Below, piece by piece: positions 5,415 to 6,410 of a stretch of 6,410 nucleotides of DNA (position 1 is the stretch's first letter; every line of letters begins with the position of its first letter). The stretch lies in contig JBJOQE010000052.1 of the NCBI GenBank assembly GCA_046050105.1, positions 1 through 6,410 on the forward strand, given 5' to 3'. The notes under the pieces were generated by a model, which was given only the letters and a program-made list of their open reading frames with translations, was not told the origin of the DNA and made no database searches. This stretch comes from JAYQPD01 sp046050105. GTDB taxonomy: Bacteria > Patescibacteriota > Minisyncoccia > Phycocordibacterales > UBA918. A program made the position numbers and the translations under genes.

Positions 5415-6146
5415 ATGAGCACTCTCGTCTTTGATATCGAAACCGTTGGAGAATCATGGGACGCTTTTGATGACGTTACCAAAACCTCACTTACCAGGTG
5501 GGTAGACCGAACAGCGGTTGACAGAGAACAACGTGAAGCTCACCTTCTCGATCTGAAAGACGGCCTCGGTTTTTCACCGCTCACTGGTCGCATTGTTTCC
5601 ATTGGCCTCTACGATGTTGAACGCGCACAGGGTGTTGTTTTTTATGATACAAAAGGTACCGAAGACACCGAGGTGGATACAGGAGAATATGTACTGAAGC
5701 CACGTACGGAAGCTGCCATGCTCCGTGACTTTTGGGAGGGTGCAAAATCGTATGACACCTTCGTGACGTTTAATGGCCGAGGGTTTGATGTGCCGTTTCT
5801 TTTGCTCCGCTCTATGGCGCTTGGTATTACACCAACACGCGACCTCATGGAAGGGCGGTACCTCTACCAGCAGCGCACCGCACAACACATTGACCTCCAA
5901 GATCAACTTTCTTTTTATGGAGCACTTCCACGGAGACACTCGCTCCACTTGTTCTGCCGTGCCTGTGGCATGGTGAGTCCAAAGCAAGAAGTGTCGGGTG
6001 ATGACGTAGCCACACTCTACCAAGAAGAGAAATACCAAGACATTGCACGCTACAACGCAAAGGATGTCGTGGCAACCACCGAGCTCTATCTGCGGTGGAA
6101 AGAGACCATTGCCCCTCGGGGATTGCGTGAGATTGAGGGAAGTTGA
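5415..6146 (+). CDS. Predicted 3'-5' exonuclease related to the PolB exonuclease domain
   Basis: A 243-residue stand-alone RNase H-fold exonuclease of the DEDDy class, similar to the predicted PolB-like exonuclease family (DNA_pol_B_exo2). The three exonuclease motifs are intact: FDIET (6-10) with D7 and E9, FNGRGFDVPFL (119-129) with D125, and YNAKDVVATTELY (213-225) with Y213 and D217. These residues bind the two metal ions that cut the terminal phosphodiester bond. No polymerase domain is attached, and the length fits the stand-alone family. It starts 6 bp after the rhodanese stop with no good Shine-Dalgarno site, so it is probably translated from the same transcript. The gene ends in TGA. 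Substrate (DNA or RNA) and role, probably proofreading or repair, are not shown by the sequence. Confidence 0.9.
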   Translation: MSTLVFDIETVGESWDAFDDVTKTSLTRWVDRTAVDREQREAHLLDLKDGLGFSPLTGRIVSIGLYDVERAQGVVFYDTKGTEDTEVDTGEYVLKPRTEAAMLRDFWEGAKSYDTFVTFNGRGFDVPFLLLRSMALGITPTRDLMEGRYLYQQRTAQHIDLQDQLSFYGALPRRHSLHLFCRACGMVSPKQEVSGDDVATLYQEEKYQDIARYNAKDVVATTELYLRWKETIAPRGLREIEGS

Positions 6147-6148
6147 AC

Positions 6149-6157
6149 TGCTATACT
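6149..6157 (+). promoter_or_regulatory. Extended -10 promoter (TGC-TATACT) of the gene at 6164
   Basis: TATACT (6152-6157) is preceded by TGC, the extended -10 signature, which can substitute for a -35. It ends 6 nt before the ATG at 6164, so the transcript would start at or next to the start codon. It begins 2 bp after the exonuclease TGA, separating the last gene from the upstream cluster. Confidence 0.65.
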
Positions 6158-6163
6158 ACCCGT

Positions 6164-6410
6164 ATGTATAAAATTGGAATGTATTTTGCTGATGCTGGGC
6201 TGGGCATCATCTCGGCAGTGCTCGTCTGCCTGGCGTTTGGTGTTACCCCCACCGTTTCGTTTATAGCACTCGGTATTCTGTTTGCCTATATTCCGGATGT
6301 CGATTGGGCACTTGATGCGCACTTTTGGAAAACAGGGCGCGTGGCAGCATATGCACAAAACCCCTACGACCATCGCGAAGGGCTTCATAAGCCACTCCTG
6401 TGGGCGCTCG
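6164..6410 (+). CDS. Predicted membrane-bound metal-dependent hydrolase, YdjM-like, 3'-partial
   Basis: The frame runs from ATG 6164 off the end of the window, giving 82 codons. Residues 12-26 and 30-43 are hydrophobic segments. The second ends in IPDVDW (43-48), and a later HREGLH (70-75) is followed by a hydrophobic stretch. An Asp-rich P-D-x-D at the end of a helix followed by an HRxxxH motif is the pattern of the YdjM/DUF457 family of predicted membrane hydrolases, in which these residues are thought to bind metal. The usual Ser after the second His of the family motif is Lys here (HKP), so the match is imperfect. The start is fixed by the -10 box at 6152-6157, 6 nt upstream. Function of the family is not well established. 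Confidence 0.65.
   Translation, partial: MYKIGMYFADAGLGIISAVLVCLAFGVTPTVSFIALGILFAYIPDVDWALDAHFWKTGRVAAYAQNPYDHREGLHKPLLWAL

Noticed and set aside
5574..6038. A 154-codon minus-strand ORF opposite the exonuclease
   Set aside because: The plus-strand frame holds all three exonuclease motifs. The antisense product is rich in Cys, His and Trp without order, and no promoter or start signal was seen.
1..6410. CRISPR arrays, tRNA or rRNA genes, insertion sequences, toxin-antitoxin pairs
   Set aside because: No spaced direct repeats, cloverleaf, transposase motifs or terminal inverted repeats were seen. The only tandem repeats are the LRR units inside a gene.

Overview
The window most resembles a compact genome of a Patescibacteria/CPR bacterium of the Parcubacteria type. 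This is an inference. The genes are short and tightly packed. None of the genes called has a convincing Shine-Dalgarno site. Several have a TATACT -10 box placed so that transcription would begin at or next to the ATG. A large modular LCAT/PGAP1-like surface hydrolase and many small membrane-anchored proteins also fit. The code is standard: the exonuclease gene ends at a TGA that is followed at once by the next gene's promoter, so UGA is not a sense codon as it is in SR1/Gracilibacteria.

Layout. Positions 1-2178 hold the C-terminal 725 codons of a secreted or surface alpha/beta hydrolase whose start lies outside the window. It is followed by a four-helix membrane protein of unknown function (2187-2648) and a membrane-anchored leucine-rich-repeat protein with its own promoter (2696-3259). 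Next come a DUF1428/YbaA-like protein (3294-3656) and a membrane-anchored, possibly OB-fold protein (3665-4099). A perfect 15-bp stem hairpin at 4146-4178 separates these from a convergent dgkA-type diacylglycerol/undecaprenol kinase on the minus strand (4181-4546).

A 68-bp divergent promoter region separates dgkA from a second plus-strand cluster. This contains a cysteine-containing HxlR-family regulator (4615-4980), a 33-residue single-helix membrane microprotein (4996-5097), a single-domain rhodanese (5103-5408) and a PolB-type DEDDy 3'-5' exonuclease (5415-6146). Spacing is 15 bp or less throughout and the microprotein stop nearly abuts the rhodanese start, so these four are probably one transcript. 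A final gene, with its own extended -10 promoter at 6149-6157, encodes the N-terminus of a YdjM-like predicted membrane metal-dependent hydrolase and runs off the window.

How they may work together: the first half looks like a cell-envelope module (hydrolase, LRR protein, membrane proteins), with dgkA recycling a lipid carrier or lipid. The HxlR-microprotein-rhodanese-exonuclease cluster could be a thiol or sulfane-sulfur responsive unit. That idea rests only on gene order, the regulator's cysteines and the intact rhodanese active site. The most distinctive signal is the repeated TATACT-N6-ATG architecture, seen on both strands, which predicts leaderless mRNAs. There is no gene-free stretch longer than 300 bases.
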